A stretch of 64,000 nt of DNA from Flavobacteriia bacterium. GTDB lineage: Bacteria > Bacteroidota > Bacteroidia > Flavobacteriales > Schleiferiaceae. The DNA lies in the NCBI GenBank assembly GCA_013373425.1, contig JABXHW010000030.1, positions 42,836 to 106,835 of the forward strand. The letters are read 5' to 3'. This document shows, piece by piece, positions 52,641 through 61,649 of the stretch; the stretch's first letter is position 1, and each line of letters starts with the position of its first letter. The translations under genes were made by a program, and so were the position numbers. The notes beneath the pieces are model-generated. The model saw nothing but the letters and a program-made list of their open reading frames with translations. It was not told the origin of the DNA and ran no database searches.

Positions 52641-55600
52641 ATGAAAAAAGGACGTTTACTCACTGGTATTGTTGCAGTTGGAGTTGTTGGGACGGCCGCT
52701 ATCCTCGCTAATGGGGAAGAGGCACGTTACACGCCACTCTCAACTTCAGATAATGTTGAGGCCATTGCTGGCGCTGCTGAATACCTGCACATGTTGAGAG
52801 CAAACCCTGAAACTGGTGAAGTTTCCCTCGCAGAGGTTATGGCTGCTCGTACTCAGGCACAGAACATGCCTTCTTCTAAAACTCTTAACCTTCAATGGGA
52901 GAGCCTCGGACCAGCTAACGCAGGTGGTCGTGCAAGAGCACTGCTCATTGATAAGGACTCATCAAATATTGTTTACGCAGGTTCTGTGAGTGGCGGTTTG
53001 TTCCGTTCACGCACAGGTGGTTCTTCTTGGGAAGTGGTTAGCGACCCAACGAGTAACCTAGCTGTTGTATCCATCACTCAAGCTGCCAATGGTGATATCT
53101 ATTACGGCACAGGCGAGTGGCCATTCATCTCTTACGGAGGTGGTGGTGCTGCATCTACACCAGCATTCATTGGTGGTGGTATTTACAAGAGTACAGACAA
53201 TGGAAAGACTTTCTCAGTTCTTCAAAGTACTCAGCCTTCTAGCAATACACCAAACGATAACTGGTCTGCTGTAGGTGATATGGGTGCAGATCCAACGGAT
53301 GGGGACGTAATTTATGCTGCAACTCCAGCTGGGGTTCGCAAAACAACTGACGGTGGTGACAGTTGGACCGTTGTAATGTCGGGCTTCTGTCGCGATCTCT
53401 TCGTAGACCAAAACGGTGCAGTTTATGCAGACGTTGGAAACCGCTTGATGTTCTCTGCTTCAGGTGATGCAGGAACATTTAACGAATTGTCAACTGGTGC
53501 AGGTGGTGCTGGTACACTTCCACGTTCAGGTGGTCGTATGCGTATCGCCGTTTCACCACAAGATGCAAATTATATCTATGTAGTTCAGCTTCAAGGTAGC
53601 GCCCTCAAGGCGGTTTACCGTTCAATTGATGGCGGTTCAACATGGACTCAAATTGGACAGAAAGGTCAGCAGTTCGACCCAATGTGTAGCGGTACGCGTT
53701 GCCAAGGTACTTACGACTTACTCTTCGCGGTCAGTGCGAAAGACAAAGACCGTATCTGGATGGGAGGTATCACTGTGTGGACTTGGAAAGCGGGTCAGTG
53801 GAGCCAGGTGAATACCACAGGTTCTGCTCCAGGTAATCCGTTCTACATTCACTCGGATGTTCACGAATTGATTAGTGATCCAAAGAACCCTGATGTTCTA
53901 TGGTGTGCTACTGACGGTGGATTGTTTAAGTCGAACGACCACGGCGTAACTTGGGTTGAGAGAAACCTCGAGTTCCGTACACTTCAATTCTACAAGTTTG
54001 GTGTTGGTGAAGACCGTAGCCTTATCGGTGGTACCCAAGATAATGGTACTCAGTTGATGGACGGTTCACAGAACTTTTCAAACTACGCTACTCGCGTGCT
54101 CATCAACGGCGCTGTTGCCGATGGCGGTGAAGCAGACATTTCTTGGTTGTCTCCTAAAGTGATGTTCGGTGAAAACCAGAATGGTGATTTGGGTAGATCT
54201 GAAAATAACGGTGAGAGCTTCTCACGATTCTTTGAAGGAAACATGTTGGCAGGTGCACAACCTTTCAACGGAGCATTCTCTAACTGGATTATGCCTTACG
54301 AGTTGTACGAGACTACAAACGATCCTTTGTCAACCGACAGTGTATTGTTCTATGCATTCCCTGCTTCTCAAAGTTTAGGATTCGGTAACGGTACAGATGT
54401 ATCGTTCTCATCAACTCTTGCTCGTCCTTATGCTCCAGCAGTATTCCAGGCAGGTTCATTCCGCATCGTGAGTGGTGGCCTAACGGTTACTTCTGATGCA
54501 GCAGGTAACCTTTCTGGTGACGGAACAGGTACTTTTGATGCGTCTACTGGTGCTTACAGTGTGACCTTCAACCAAGCTCCTTTGGCTGAAATCGTAATTA
54601 GCTGTGATGTTTCTTACCCAGCAGGTTCAGAAATCAGCTTGGCTAGTAATATCGCTGCACTTCCATACAATTACACGCTTCCTGTAACGGTGAATCCTGA
54701 TGATTCATTGATGGTTCAGGACCCTGTACAGAGTATGCTTATCACTGGTTTGACATCTTATGACAGCTTCGGCGGTAGAGTTACTGGTGGTATCTGGATG
54801 ACGCGTGAAGCACACGACTTCTCTAAGACTCCAAACTGGTTCAAGATTGGTCAGTTGAATAACGGCGAAACGCCACTTAGCATGACTATCTCTGCTGATG
54901 GCGATATTTGCTATATCGGTACAACAAGCGGTAACGTTTGGAGATTGTCGAATATCAACGCTGCTCGTTCTGATTCAGACGATATTCTTCTCAATCCGAA
55001 TTCAAACCCAACGGTTGATGTGGATATGATTCGCAGCTTCGGTGGTACCGTAACAGATGTGGCCGTTGATCCAAACAACAACGACCGTGTTCTTGTAACT
55101 CTTGGTGGTTACGGTAACGGTTCACGTGTTTACTATTCAACGAATGCAACTGGAGCTTCTCCAACCTTCGTAGCTAAGCACTCTAACTTGCCACAAATGC
55201 CAGTTTATTGTGGATTGTTCGACAAGAACAACCCGAGCGCTGTGATTGTGGGTACAGAACTAGGTGTTTATTCTTTGGATAACATCGACGGAGCTTCACC
55301 TCAGTGGGCTGACGAAAACAACGGACTTCCACAAGTGGCTGTCTTCGAAATGGAGCAGTACCGTACAGACAAGTTGAGCCCAGACACTGCTAATACAGTG
55401 GTTGATGGTGACATCTACTTGGCTACTCACGGTCGTGGATTCTTCCGTACTGGTTCTACTACAGTGAACCGTCCAGTATCTGTTGAAGAGAATGAATTGG
55501 AGTTCGCAACTCGCGAAGACCTTAACGTATTCCCGAACCCAACTCGTGGAAATACCAACATTCAAATCGACTTGACTGAAACAGTTGACGTGAACGTGAT

Positions 55601-55769
55601 TGTACGCGACCTCAACGGTAAGACGGTAATCAATAGAAACATGGGTCGCATGAGCGCAGGTAACCACGACATTCCAATGTCTATGGGTTGGTTGAACTCT
55701 GGCGTATATATCATCTCTGTTGAGATGGGTGACCGTGTTCAAACCGGAAAAGTTGTTCTACAGCGATAA
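52641..55769 (+). CDS. T9SS-secreted BNR/sialidase-fold protein
   Basis: The 1042-residue protein has an N-terminal signal (LLTGIVAVGVVGTAAILANG) and then beta-propeller repeats of the BNR/VPS10/YCF48 type (IVYAGSVSGGLFRSRTGGSSWEVV, GGIYKSTDNGKTFSVL, YRSIDGGSTWTQIG, LFKSNDHGVTWVE). A domain of about 150 residues in the middle interrupts the propeller. The C-terminal 85 residues are a T9SS type A sorting domain (NVFPNPTRGNTNIQID to KVVLQR). No asparagine-box sialidase active site could be confirmed, so an adhesive or protein-binding role is possible. The track TTG start at 52635 is replaced by ATG 52641. Confidence 0.82.
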   Translation: MKKGRLLTGIVAVGVVGTAAILANGEEARYTPLSTSDNVEAIAGAAEYLHMLRANPETGEVSLAEVMAARTQAQNMPSSKTLNLQWESLGPANAGGRARALLIDKDSSNIVYAGSVSGGLFRSRTGGSSWEVVSDPTSNLAVVSITQAANGDIYYGTGEWPFISYGGGGAASTPAFIGGGIYKSTDNGKTFSVLQSTQPSSNTPNDNWSAVGDMGADPTDGDVIYAATPAGVRKTTDGGDSWTVVMSGFCRDLFVDQNGAVYADVGNRLMFSASGDAGTFNELSTGAGGAGTLPRSGGRMRIAVSPQDANYIYVVQLQGSALKAVYRSIDGGSTWTQIGQKGQQFDPMCSGTRCQGTYDLLFAVSAKDKDRIWMGGITVWTWKAGQWSQVNTTGSAPGNPFYIHSDVHELISDPKNPDVLWCATDGGLFKSNDHGVTWVERNLEFRTLQFYKFGVGEDRSLIGGTQDNGTQLMDGSQNFSNYATRVLINGAVADGGEADISWLSPKVMFGENQNGDLGRSENNGESFSRFFEGNMLAGAQPFNGAFSNWIMPYELYETTNDPLSTDSVLFYAFPASQSLGFGNGTDVSFSSTLARPYAPAVFQAGSFRIVSGGLTVTSDAAGNLSGDGTGTFDASTGAYSVTFNQAPLAEIVISCDVSYPAGSEISLASNIAALPYNYTLPVTVNPDDSLMVQDPVQSMLITGLTSYDSFGGRVTGGIWMTREAHDFSKTPNWFKIGQLNNGETPLSMTISADGDICYIGTTSGNVWRLSNINAARSDSDDILLNPNSNPTVDVDMIRSFGGTVTDVAVDPNNNDRVLVTLGGYGNGSRVYYSTNATGASPTFVAKHSNLPQMPVYCGLFDKNNPSAVIVGTELGVYSLDNIDGASPQWADENNGLPQVAVFEMEQYRTDKLSPDTANTVVDGDIYLATHGRGFFRTGSTTVNRPVSVEENELEFATREDLNVFPNPTRGNTNIQIDLTETVDVNVIVRDLNGKTVINRNMGRMSAGNHDIPMSMGWLNSGVYIISVEMGDRVQTGKVVLQR

Positions 55770-55793
55770 GCTGACGCGATAACTGAATATGAG

Positions 55794-55824
55794 AAGAGCT
55801 GTCCACTTGGGCAGCTCTTTTTTT
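55794..55824 (+). terminator. Terminator of the BNR protein gene
   Basis: AAGAGCTG-TCC-ACTT-GGG-CAGCTCTT forms a stem of about 10-11 bp with one T-G pair, followed by a run of T residues. Confidence 0.88.
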
Positions 55825-55845
55825 ATTCCCGAACTGCCTATTCCT

Positions 55846-55853
55846 TACTTTTG
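55846..55853 (+). promoter_or_regulatory. -7 box of gapA
   Basis: TACTTTTG matches TAnnTTTG, 20 nt before the gapA ATG and shortly after the preceding terminator. Confidence 0.55.
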
Positions 55854-55873
55854 TTTACTCGCAAACACAGGCT

Positions 55874-56860
55874 ATGATTAGAGTTGGTATCAACGGTTTC
55901 GGTCGGATTGGACGAATGTTCTATCGCATTGCATCGCAAACCCCAGGAGTCGAAGTAGTTCAGGTCAATGATTTGGCCGATACACACGTTTTAGCGCACT
56001 TGCTCAAGTACGATAGTGTACATGGACATTTCCCACTCGAAGTGAGCTCAGAGGGCGAAATTATTCGCGCTGGAGACTCGATAACTCGAGTGACCCACGA
56101 GGCAAGTCCAACTGATATCACTTGGTCCGAGGTAGATGTCGTTTTAGAATCTACGGGCAAGTTCAAAACGGAAGCAGAATTAAACGGCCACCGTCAGAAT
56201 GGCGTGAAGCGGGTGGTGCTTAGCGCGCCGTCGAATGATCCCAATATTCCAATGGTGGTACTCGGTGTGAATGATGCAGTCCTTGATTCCAATCCAGTCA
56301 TCATTTCGAACGCCTCTTGTACGACCAATTGTGCCGCACCAATGATCAAGCTGATGTTAGAGAACTTTGGGGTAGAGCACGCTTACATTACCACTGTTCA
56401 CAGCTTTACCAGCGATCAGCGATTGCATGATGCTCCGCATTCTGATTTGCGGAGAGCGCGTGCAGCAACTTTGTCGATGGTTCCAACTACCACGGGAGCA
56501 GCGAAGGCACTGGGAACTATCTTCCCTACGCTTGAAGGTAAAATGGGAGGTTGCGGAATACGCGTTCCTGTACCCGACGGATCATTGACGGATATTACAC
56601 TAACCGTTCAGAAGGACACCACGATTCAGGAGGTCAATCAGATATTTAAAGAAGCAGCCGAGGTTGAGCTGAAAGGTATTCTTGGCTATACAGAAGACCC
56701 ATTGGTTTCCGCTGATATCGTCGGATTGAAGAACAGTTGTCTGTTCGACGAGCAACTCACTAGCGTACTTGGCCGACAAGTTAAAATTGTGGGTTGGTAC
56801 GACAATGAGGTCGGCTACAGCAACCGATTGATGGATCTAATTCAGAGAATCCTTCCTTAA
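55874..56860 (+). CDS. gapA: Glyceraldehyde-3-phosphate dehydrogenase, type I
   Basis: The 328-residue NAD(P)-dependent enzyme of glycolysis has a GINGFGRIGRMFYR Rossmann motif, ISNASCTTNCAAP with the active-site cysteine, HSFTSDQRLHD with the catalytic-site region, and PTTTGAAKALG and WYDNEVGYSNR at the C-terminus. An Asn (VNDLAD) rather than Asp follows strand 2, which leaves NAD versus NADP preference open. It overlaps the convergent TlpA-like gene by 4 nt at the stop codons. Confidence 0.95.
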   Translation: MIRVGINGFGRIGRMFYRIASQTPGVEVVQVNDLADTHVLAHLLKYDSVHGHFPLEVSSEGEIIRAGDSITRVTHEASPTDITWSEVDVVLESTGKFKTEAELNGHRQNGVKRVVLSAPSNDPNIPMVVLGVNDAVLDSNPVIISNASCTTNCAAPMIKLMLENFGVEHAYITTVHSFTSDQRLHDAPHSDLRRARAATLSMVPTTTGAAKALGTIFPTLEGKMGGCGIRVPVPDGSLTDITLTVQKDTTIQEVNQIFKEAAEVELKGILGYTEDPLVSADIVGLKNSCLFDEQLTSVLGRQVKIVGWYDNEVGYSNRLMDLIQRILP

Positions 56861-58071
56861 AGGATTTGCGATAGCTTTCGGTCAAGACCTTCTCCATGTA
56901 GGTCAATCCCCAGAATAACACCTCTTGGGTCGATGAGAATGGTTCTAGGAATGTTCTCTACGCCATAGTCGAGTACGATCTGTGAATCCCATCCATTCAT
57001 GTCAGATACATGATTTGGCCACGTCATACCGTCTTCTTCAATGGCTGCTCGCCAAGCCGTTTTCAAAAGCATTTCGCTTTGTCCATCGCCACCGTCTAAG
57101 TTCACGCTGAACACCTCAAAGTTGCGATCGCCATACTTCTCATACATCTCTGCGAGGTGCAAATGGTTCTGACGGCAGGGTCCACAATCGAGTTTCCAGA
57201 ACTCAATCAACACGACATTTCCACGAAGACTTTTCAAAGTCATTTCTTCACCCGATGGGTTTGTAGAAGTTATCGATGGCGCCAACTCACCTGGCTCCAT
57301 ATTTCTAGAGGCTTGAAGGATAAGTCGACGACGCTCCACTGTGCGTCTGAGATTCACCACATCCTTATGAAACCAGTCGAATAGTGGATGGTTGGCCTTG
57401 TCTGTGCTACCAATTCCATTGTCAAGCGCCAAGTAATATGGATACTCTTGTTCAACAGGTAATACTCTATGTTGACCGATGTAATGCATGAAAGCAAAGA
57501 CGTTCACCAATTGTGTGGTGTCCGCTTTAATCATGCTTTTCAATGAATCTTGATGATAGAGGAAGGTCTCAATATCACTCTCGTGATAATGCTGAAGCAG
57601 GGAATCCTTCCGAGGATCAACCGTTCTGAGATTTACGATGCGCTGACGCAGCATGTCAATCGAATCCAAATGCGCAATGGTTCTAGCCATCAACATGTGC
57701 ATTCCTCTGAGCTTCTTTGAATCTTTGTTTCCTTCCACTTGATAGTGAAGCGGACTTGCATTCAAATCAACATTGGAAATGGAGATCTCATCACCCACGC
57801 TGGCTTGGAAGCGGAGGATTTGCTCTCCTGGGAATTTGATTTGATAGAAACCGTAGGGAAGAGCCGCTGAAATATCACCAGATGCCTTTCCGCCTTCGAA
57901 ACGAAGAGTGTCTACAATATTGAGACTGTCACCCGTAAAGTGCTGCACAAAGGCAATATCGTCGTATTCAGCTGAAACCTCAACGTGAAAGGTCTCACCT
58001 GTTTTTTCAGAATTGTCGCAAGCAGTAAGTAGTAGTCCTGTGGAAAAAGCGAGTAGAAGTCCTTTTCTCAT
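56857..58071 (-). CDS. TlpA-family thioredoxin-like lipoprotein
   Basis: The 404-residue lipoprotein (LLTACDNSE) has an N-terminal DUF4369-like beta-domain, a helical middle part and a C-terminal thioredoxin fold. LRGNVVLIEFWKLDCGPCRQNHLHLAEMYEKYG holds the CGPC redox pair, and IPRTILIDPRGVIL the cis-Pro region. Proteins of this type act as periplasmic or outer-membrane-bound disulfide reductases in Bacteroidota. It overlaps gatB by 4 nt (ATGA) and is convergent with gapA. Confidence 0.88.
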   Translation of the reverse strand: MRKGLLLAFSTGLLLTACDNSEKTGETFHVEVSAEYDDIAFVQHFTGDSLNIVDTLRFEGGKASGDISAALPYGFYQIKFPGEQILRFQASVGDEISISNVDLNASPLHYQVEGNKDSKKLRGMHMLMARTIAHLDSIDMLRQRIVNLRTVDPRKDSLLQHYHESDIETFLYHQDSLKSMIKADTTQLVNVFAFMHYIGQHRVLPVEQEYPYYLALDNGIGSTDKANHPLFDWFHKDVVNLRRTVERRRLILQASRNMEPGELAPSITSTNPSGEEMTLKSLRGNVVLIEFWKLDCGPCRQNHLHLAEMYEKYGDRNFEVFSVNLDGGDGQSEMLLKTAWRAAIEEDGMTWPNHVSDMNGWDSQIVLDYGVENIPRTILIDPRGVILGIDLHGEGLDRKLSQIL

Positions 58072-59522
58072 TTTTCTAGAGTCTGTCTTAGCATTTGATT
58101 GGCCACTTTTGGGTCGGCTTTGCCTTGTGATCTCTTCATCACTTCACCCATGAACAGTCCAATAACGCCTTTCTTACCGTTTTTGTATTCTTCCACTTTG
58201 TCAGGATACATGGCCAATGCGGCATTGATGTGCTCTTGTAACGCGCCTTCGTCACTTTCTTGAATCCAGTCGTTCTCCGTCGCAATACCTGCTGGAGAAG
58301 CTTCTGGGTTCTCTAAAAGAAGTGGGAAGATCTTTTGGTTGGCCACAGTGTTGCTGACCTTTCCTTCTTCTACAAGCTCAATCAATTCAGCGATAGTAGC
58401 TGCCGAAATAGGAAATGCTTCAATCGGTTCAGCTCGGTCGTTAAGCCATGCTTTAATCGGACCTTGAATCCAGTTTGCAGCTGCTTTTGCCTTGGCTTTT
58501 GCCGATAGACATTCTTCGAAGTACATGGCGATGCCCTTGTCTTCTGTGAGTACGCGTGCATCGTAATCCGACAATCCCAGCTCCTTAGTGTACTTCAAAT
58601 ACAGTTCATAAGGAAGGGGCGGAAGGGTGCTCTTCACTTTGTTGATGTACTCCTCAGTAACTACAACAGGCTGTAGGTCTGGTTCGGTGAAGTATCTGTA
58701 GTCGTGTGCATCTTCCTTGGTTCTCAATACCGCAGTAGTGCCTGTAGATGCATCGAATGTTTTGGTTTCTTGATAAATGGTCTCTCCCGCATTGATAGCA
58801 TCAATCTGACGTTTGATTTCAAAATCAATGGCCTTCTGCACATTGCGGAACGAGTTCAGGTTTTTCACCTCGACTTTAGTGCCGAACTCCTTTTGACCCT
58901 TTGGACGAACAGAAACGTTTACATCACAACGAAGTGAGCCTTCCTCCATGTTTCCATCACTGATATCAAGATAGCGAACCAGCTTTCTGATTTCACTTAA
59001 ATAGGCATACGCTTCATCACCGTTTCTGAACTCGGGTTCCGAAACGATTTCGAGAAGAGGAACCCCAGCACGGTTCAAGTCGATAAGCGAGTGGAATGGA
59101 TCGAGGTCGTGAATACTCTTTCCAGAATCCTCCTCCATGTGAATACGGGTGAGGTTAATGTGTTTCACACCACCACTCGTTTCTATTCGTACCGCACCAC
59201 CTGTACAAATTGGCGTCTTATCTTGCGTAATCTGATACCCTTTCGGCAAATCGGCGTAGAAGTAATTCTTGCGAGCGTATTCGTTCCATTCACGGATATC
59301 ACATCCGCAGGCAATACCTAGACGAACGGCATATTCGATAACTGCTGTGTTAGCGACGGGCAGCGTACCAGGATGGCCGAGTGAAATCGGGCTCACCTGA
59401 GTATTGGGTGAAGCGCCATATTCCGTTGCATCGGAAGAGTATGCCTTGCTGTTGGTGCTCAGCTGTGTGTGGACTTCGAGGCCAATAACCGCCTCCCAAT
59501 TATCATAATTCGAATCACTCAT
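58068..59522 (-). CDS. gatB: Asp/Glu-tRNA amidotransferase subunit B
   Basis: GatB is the kinase/transamidase subunit of GatCAB, which forms Gln-tRNA or Asn-tRNA from misacylated precursors. The 484-residue protein has WEAVIGLEVHTQL, SPISLGHPGTLPVAN, YFYADLPKGYQITQ, RIHMEEDSGKSIHD and the C-terminal YqeY-like domain (GKKGVIGLFMGEVMKRSQGKADPKVANQML). No gatA or gatC is in the window, as is usual in Bacteroidota. Confidence 0.97.
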   Translation of the reverse strand: MSDSNYDNWEAVIGLEVHTQLSTNSKAYSSDATEYGASPNTQVSPISLGHPGTLPVANTAVIEYAVRLGIACGCDIREWNEYARKNYFYADLPKGYQITQDKTPICTGGAVRIETSGGVKHINLTRIHMEEDSGKSIHDLDPFHSLIDLNRAGVPLLEIVSEPEFRNGDEAYAYLSEIRKLVRYLDISDGNMEEGSLRCDVNVSVRPKGQKEFGTKVEVKNLNSFRNVQKAIDFEIKRQIDAINAGETIYQETKTFDASTGTTAVLRTKEDAHDYRYFTEPDLQPVVVTEEYINKVKSTLPPLPYELYLKYTKELGLSDYDARVLTEDKGIAMYFEECLSAKAKAKAAANWIQGPIKAWLNDRAEPIEAFPISAATIAELIELVEEGKVSNTVANQKIFPLLLENPEASPAGIATENDWIQESDEGALQEHINAALAMYPDKVEEYKNGKKGVIGLFMGEVMKRSQGKADPKVANQMLRQTLEK

Positions 59523-59591
59523 GAAGTGCCTTTTTTGCGAAGATGCAAAGTAAGTAAATCCACAGGAATTATGGGCGCTACGACTGAGGTC

Positions 59592-60614
59592 TTAGTCGTG
59601 GAAATCGGAGATAAAACGCTCAATTATGCGGGTGAAGACACCACCGTCGTCATCCATCACAATTTCGATATCCTGAATGTAGGTTGGAATAGCTGAGAGG
59701 TCGTCGGATGTAGGCCATCGCACAAAGTCCTTCCGAGTGGTAATAACGACTGGCTTTTCAAGACTTTCGGTGGCATTCAAAATGCGTTGTCCGTCCGCAT
59801 AAGTAAACTGTCTATGATCTGGAAAACTCAAGTGGATACATTCTATACCCATCGATTCCAAGTGATGAAGCAGTGGACTAGGGTTGGCAATCCCAGTAAC
59901 TACGACAGCCCGCTCGGGCCTCTCAACTTCGTTGTTCATAGCATCAACAAGAGGAGTGTAGCTCATTCTACTGAATCCCAAAGTTTGGATATCTGTGGGT
60001 CCTATTTCTTTTCTCAAGTCAGCCCGCTCAAAAGGAGTTGGCTTTGCAGGGCATTTTGTTACTGTGATTAAGTCGGCTCTCTCTGCCCCTCTAATATCCT
60101 CACGAAGATTACCTAGTGGAATAATGTAGTCTTTGGTGTAAAGATCATCCCAAGGTGTAAGGAGCCATTTAAGGCCTGCATTGACATATCGGTGTTGGAA
60201 GGCGTCATCGAGAATGATGAATTCTGGAGCGTCGTCTTTACTTAATAGCATTTCAATTCCGAATACTCGATTCTCGCAGACCACGACCTTCACTTCTGGA
60301 AACTTTTGGTGAATCTGAAGGGGTTCGTCGCCTATATCTCTCGCTGTTGAAGTCGAGTCGGCTTCAATGTAACCTTTAGTGACTCGACCGTAGCCTCTGC
60401 TCAAAACGGCGATTCTGTATTTATCCTTGAATTGTTGAATGACCCATTCTGTGTGTGGGGTTTTGCCCGTTCCACCAGCACTCAGGTTTCCAATACACAA
60501 AATGGGCACGTCAAATGCATGCGAGCGCAGTATCCCCAAGTCGAATAATGAGTTCCTAGCCGAAGTAATCAGCCAGTAAATTGGAGCAAATGGAATTAAC
60601 CACGGTCTACGCAT
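59592..60614 (-). CDS. lpxK: Tetraacyldisaccharide 4'-kinase
   Basis: LpxK phosphorylates the 4'-position of the lipid A precursor at the inner membrane. The 340-residue protein has a Walker A motif (GNLSAGGTGKTP), LSRGYGRVTKGY, GDEPLQIHQKFP and ILDDAFQHRYVN, all conserved. A membrane-associating N-terminal helix is present. It follows miaA by 9 nt, so both are probably co-transcribed. Confidence 0.95.
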   Translation of the reverse strand: MRRPWLIPFAPIYWLITSARNSLFDLGILRSHAFDVPILCIGNLSAGGTGKTPHTEWVIQQFKDKYRIAVLSRGYGRVTKGYIEADSTSTARDIGDEPLQIHQKFPEVKVVVCENRVFGIEMLLSKDDAPEFIILDDAFQHRYVNAGLKWLLTPWDDLYTKDYIIPLGNLREDIRGAERADLITVTKCPAKPTPFERADLRKEIGPTDIQTLGFSRMSYTPLVDAMNNEVERPERAVVVTGIANPSPLLHHLESMGIECIHLSFPDHRQFTYADGQRILNATESLEKPVVITTRKDFVRWPTSDDLSAIPTYIQDIEIVMDDDGGVFTRIIERFISDFHD

Positions 60615-60623
60615 ATACCGAAG

Positions 60624-61526
60624 TTACTTCAATTTGGAATGAAGTTCGTCAAGGAGCGCGTCAAAATCATCAGGAGAATAGAGTAATAGATCTTTCTCTT
60701 TTCGATTCCAAGTCAGTTGACGCTTTGCGTAATTCCGGCTGTTCTGTTTGATTTTTTCAATGGCTTCATCACGGGACCATTCGCCGTCGAAATATTGAAA
60801 CCACTCTCTATAGCCCACTGTCTGCAAGGCTGCCAATTCCCGGTAGGCATAGACAGATTTCGCTTCCTGTTCGAGGCCTTCCGACACCATGATGTCTACA
60901 CGCCTATTGATTCGGTCATACAGAGCTTCGCGTTCCCAATCTGGTGCTACCTTGATGATATCGAATGGGCGTTTTGCTTTTCCGCCTGTTCTAAAGTTGG
61001 AGTAGGGTTGGCCGGTTTGTCGGTAGATCTCCAGCGCACGAATAACACGTTGGTGATTGTTTTGGTCTACACGCTTGGCATGGTCAGGGTCGACCTTTTC
61101 AAGCTCTTTGATTAGCGGTTCAATTCCATTCTGAGAGAATTCCTCATTGAGCTCGAGTCGGATTTCTTCGTCCACTTCTGGAATGTCATCAAATCCTTCA
61201 AACAATGCACGAGCAAAAAGACCAGAACCTCCAACGACTACTTGAATCGGGTTTTTCAGAAATAATTCATCGAGTAAGCTCAGAGCTTCCCTTTCGTATT
61301 CTCCTGCATTTAAGGGCTCATGGATGGATCTATCCGCGATGAAGTGGTGCTTAACCTGGCCTAATTCATCTTCTGTGGGACGAGCGACACCAATCTCTAG
61401 CTCTTTGTAAAACTGCCTTGAATCGCAGCTGAGGATTTCAGCTCCAAAATGTCGAGCAATCTGGATGGCCCATTCGGTTTTACCCGAGGCGGTCGGACCG
61501 AGAACTGCGATGAGAGTGTTGGACAT
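60624..61526 (-). CDS. miaA: tRNA dimethylallyltransferase
   Basis: MiaA adds a dimethylallyl group to A37 of tRNAs reading UNN codons. The 300-residue protein has the P-loop GPTASGKTEWAI, SCDSRQFYKELEIGVARP, VGGSGLFARAL and QTVGYREWFQYFDGE, followed by AKRQLTWNRKEK, all as in the family. The start at 61526 is preceded directly by CCCC and TACCTTTA, so its mRNA may be leaderless. Confidence 0.95.
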   Translation of the reverse strand: MSNTLIAVLGPTASGKTEWAIQIARHFGAEILSCDSRQFYKELEIGVARPTEDELGQVKHHFIADRSIHEPLNAGEYEREALSLLDELFLKNPIQVVVGGSGLFARALFEGFDDIPEVDEEIRLELNEEFSQNGIEPLIKELEKVDPDHAKRVDQNNHQRVIRALEIYRQTGQPYSNFRTGGKAKRPFDIIKVAPDWEREALYDRINRRVDIMVSEGLEQEAKSVYAYRELAALQTVGYREWFQYFDGEWSRDEAIEKIKQNSRNYAKRQLTWNRKEKDLLLYSPDDFDALLDELHSKLK

Positions 61527-61530
61527 GGGG

Positions 61531-61563
61531 TAAAGGTAGGCAAAGGGCTTAGGGATTTAAAGG
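61531..61563 (-). promoter_or_regulatory. TACCTTTA box and upstream block of miaA
   Basis: On the minus strand TACCTTTA (61538-61531) is followed by CCCC and the ATG. Upstream, CCCTGAGCCCTTTAA and CCCTAAGCCCTTT match the block before the phnA-like gene almost base for base, with small indels. Confidence 0.55.
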
Positions 61564-61591
61564 GCTCAGGGAAATACGTCCGTTCGTTCGT

Positions 61592-61627
61592 AAAAACTCC
61601 CCATCCCGAGAGTAATAGGATGGGGAG
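61592..61627 (-). terminator. Terminator of the VWA gene
   Basis: On the minus strand CTCCCCATCC-N11-GGATGGGGAG is a perfect 10-bp stem followed by five T residues, 23 nt after the stop of the 61650 gene. Confidence 0.9.
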
Positions 61628-61649
61628 AAACACTACACACGACTCACCC

